Assembly (NCBI GenBank): GCA_016935045.1
Contig: JAFGRS010000286.1
Coordinates: 1-6,891 of the forward strand
Direction of reading: 5' to 3'
DNA length: 6,891 nt
Source: Lentisphaeria bacterium
Lineage (GTDB): Bacteria > Verrucomicrobiota > Lentisphaeria > Oligosphaerales > JAFGRS01
Shown: positions 6,601 through 6,891 of the stretch, piece by piece
How positions within the stretch are numbered: position 1 is the first letter of the stretch
Layout of the letters: the number at the start of each line of letters is the position of its first letter
Notes under the pieces: generated by a model
Database searches by the model: none
What the model was told of the DNA's origin: nothing
Seen by the model: only the letters and a program-made list of their open reading frames with translations
Position numbers and translations under genes: made by a program

Positions 6601-6891
6601 GCCCGAGGAATGGTGGTAGACCAGGCGGGAGGGATCCGCGCGGGTGATGAGGGCCTGGGCCCGCAGGGCGAGTTCGGCGTTGGTCCGGGACCAGTCGTCC
6701 CGGCGTTCCCCGAGGCCGTCGATGCGGTCCGGATTCATGTCCTCGCTGTACCCCGTGGCGTTGTGGCTCGTGGCGTAGGCGATGACGGAGGGATGGCTGC
6801 CCGCCACGCGGGCATAGTGCGCGGCGTGCTCGAGGTAGCCGTTGGTCCGGTCGGCATCGTGGGACTTCCAGTCGTAGGCCCCGAAGTGGGG
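3694..6891 (-). CDS. Multidomain glycoside hydrolase-like protein (clan GH-A/GH2-like barrel, GATase-like and CBM-like domains), 5' partial
   Basis: Probably a carbohydrate-active protein acting on an unknown glycan. The frame is open through 6891, and 28 codons precede the first candidate start (GTG at 6805-6807, mid-barrel), so the real start and any signal peptide lie outside. Numbering from that GTG: HPSVIAYATSHN 5-16 resembles barrel strand 4 of GH2 (HPSVI-WSLGNES), but the acid/base Glu is absent. PVFLCEYG 103-110 fits strand 7, with Glu108 as candidate nucleophile. The barrel ends near 300. An Ig-like beta domain spans about 305-396, a Rossmann/GATase-like domain about 404-627, and a second about 634-785. 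A jelly-roll carbohydrate-binding-like domain covers about 856-1007, opening with NGRFDTDADGDGMPDHWEF, an acidic thrombospondin-3/dockerin-type Ca motif. It stops at TGA 3694-3696 and converges on the kinase gene. The GATase-like domains recall beta-galactosidase trimerisation folds. Exact family and substrate are not determined. Confidence 0.85.
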   Translation of the reverse strand, partial: PHFGAYDWKSHDADRTNGYLEHAAHYARVAGSHPSVIAYATSHNATGYSEDMNPDRIDGLGERRDDWSRTNAELALRAQALITRADPSRLVYHHSSGNLGSMHTVNFYPNWAPVQELDDWFEHWATEGVKPVFLCEYGAPFGWDWTLYRGWYKGKRTFGSAVVPWDYCLAEWNAQFLGAAAFRSSEREAENIRWEAAQFRAGRLWHRWDYPYQVGERRIEEMEPVQSLYTVANWRAFRTWGLSANSPWEHHRFWRLRDGVDRGRRELPVDWEALQRPGFSPDFIDQQYERMDLAFEPADWIPTATATALIRNNGPLLAYIAGEAAHFTGKSHNFLPGETVEKQLVLINNSRETVACHCAWSLDLPAPLAGNARVEALPTGEQQRIPLRFVLPEDLAPRTYTLSATVRFDTGETQEDAFALDVLPAPPPVPPMTDVALLDPEGDTARLLAALGVSARPVGPGDDLAGVRVLILGRRALRVDGPGPDLAPVRDGLRVIVFEQRADVLEGRLGFRIAEYGLRQVFPRVPDHPLLAGLGPEHLRDWRGEATLLPPRLGYEPGGPYSGAPTVRWCGLEVPRLWRCGCRGSVASVLIEKPARGDFLPICDGGFSLQYSPLLEYREGRGMILFCQMDVTARSESDPAADTLVRNILRYADTWRPHPVRQVVHAGAVDGLHHLAYAGIAVQPYDGGAIPPDRILIVGAGAPAVPARGDVSAFLDGGGRLLALGLDAGAVDAFLPGAIRTEPGEHIATWFEPFPSGSPLAGISPADVHNRDPRTLPLVVGGATPFGNGVLAGDRDGDTVYCQLTPYRMASPPAGAEESPRPRETDAPPPTTALTEHHPLRRTYRRASYLLTRLLANMGAPCHTPLLSRFGTPPRSGEVESVLRNGRFDTDADGDGMPDHWEFSADAEGAACTLEAGGPDPESRALRLDCAGFGAKGKGSVMLAQHGVPVIEGQWYRIALRARGTGFGNGMVTVALQDTTAWKALLEYQRFCPSPAWKEVEFLAQARGTATERTRFQIWHGSTGTLWLEDVRLTPCDPPETGRWNEGLYVDQAREWDDPYRFFRW
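4195..4227 (-). other. Acidic Ca-binding-type motif opening the C-terminal domain of the hydrolase-like protein
   Basis: Residues 861-871 (from the GTG at 6807) read DTDADGDGMPD, with Asp at alternating positions followed by G-M-P-D. This is the D-x-D-x-D-G-M-P-D pattern of thrombospondin type-3 repeats and related bacterial Ca loops. It directly follows the NGRF strand that starts many CBM4/9-like jelly rolls. Only one copy is present, so it likely steadies the domain start rather than forming a Ca-binding repeat stalk. Confidence 0.6.

Noticed and set aside
6805..6807. GTG as the start of the hydrolase-like gene
   Set aside because: It falls inside the barrel, and 28 open codons of matching character precede it up to the window end. 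The start must be beyond the right edge.
1..6891. The kinase and hydrolase as one functional system
   Set aside because: They are convergent, separated by 343 bp, and share no motif or regulatory sequence that would link them. Neighbourhood alone is not enough.

Overview
The window is GC-rich (roughly 70% by eye) and holds two very large genes that point at each other. Neither start codon lies inside the window: the plus-strand gene runs in from the left edge and the minus-strand gene from the right edge. Their stop codons face each other across a 343-bp intergenic gap. No RNA gene, mobile element, CRISPR array or second complete gene is visible.

The left gene (1-3350, +) encodes a Hanks-type Ser/Thr kinase. 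It lacks its N-lobe only because of the window edge. After the kinase comes one membrane helix and then a long, probably exported, part with two separate formylglycine-generating-enzyme-like (FGE/SUMF1, C-type-lectin fold) domains. These flank a Pro/Ala linker and an unnamed helical/beta middle region. Both FGE-like domains lack the cysteine pair of true FGE, so a sensing or binding role is more likely than catalysis. Two linkers carry short arrays of a related 9-bp unit, in opposite orientations.

The right gene (3694-6891, -) encodes a large multidomain protein. It has the second half of a glycoside-hydrolase (clan GH-A/GH2-like) barrel, an Ig-like beta domain, two Rossmann/glutamine-amidotransferase-like domains, and a C-terminal jelly-roll carbohydrate-binding-like domain opened by an acidic Ca-binding-type motif. 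The candidate nucleophile Glu is present, but the usual Asn-Glu acid/base motif is not.

The kinase-plus-FGE architecture, the DLG variant of the kinase DFG motif and the large multidomain glycosidase all suggest a member of the Planctomycetota-Verrucomicrobiota-Lentisphaerota-Kiritimatiellota group. That is an inference from architecture, not from a marker gene. The two genes are convergent, so they are not an operon, and nothing shows that they act together. The gap holds two inverted repeats that could end transcription or bind a protein. I see no clear undescribed system; the 9-bp arrays, the twin degenerate FGE-like domains and the altered hydrolase active site most deserve a second look.
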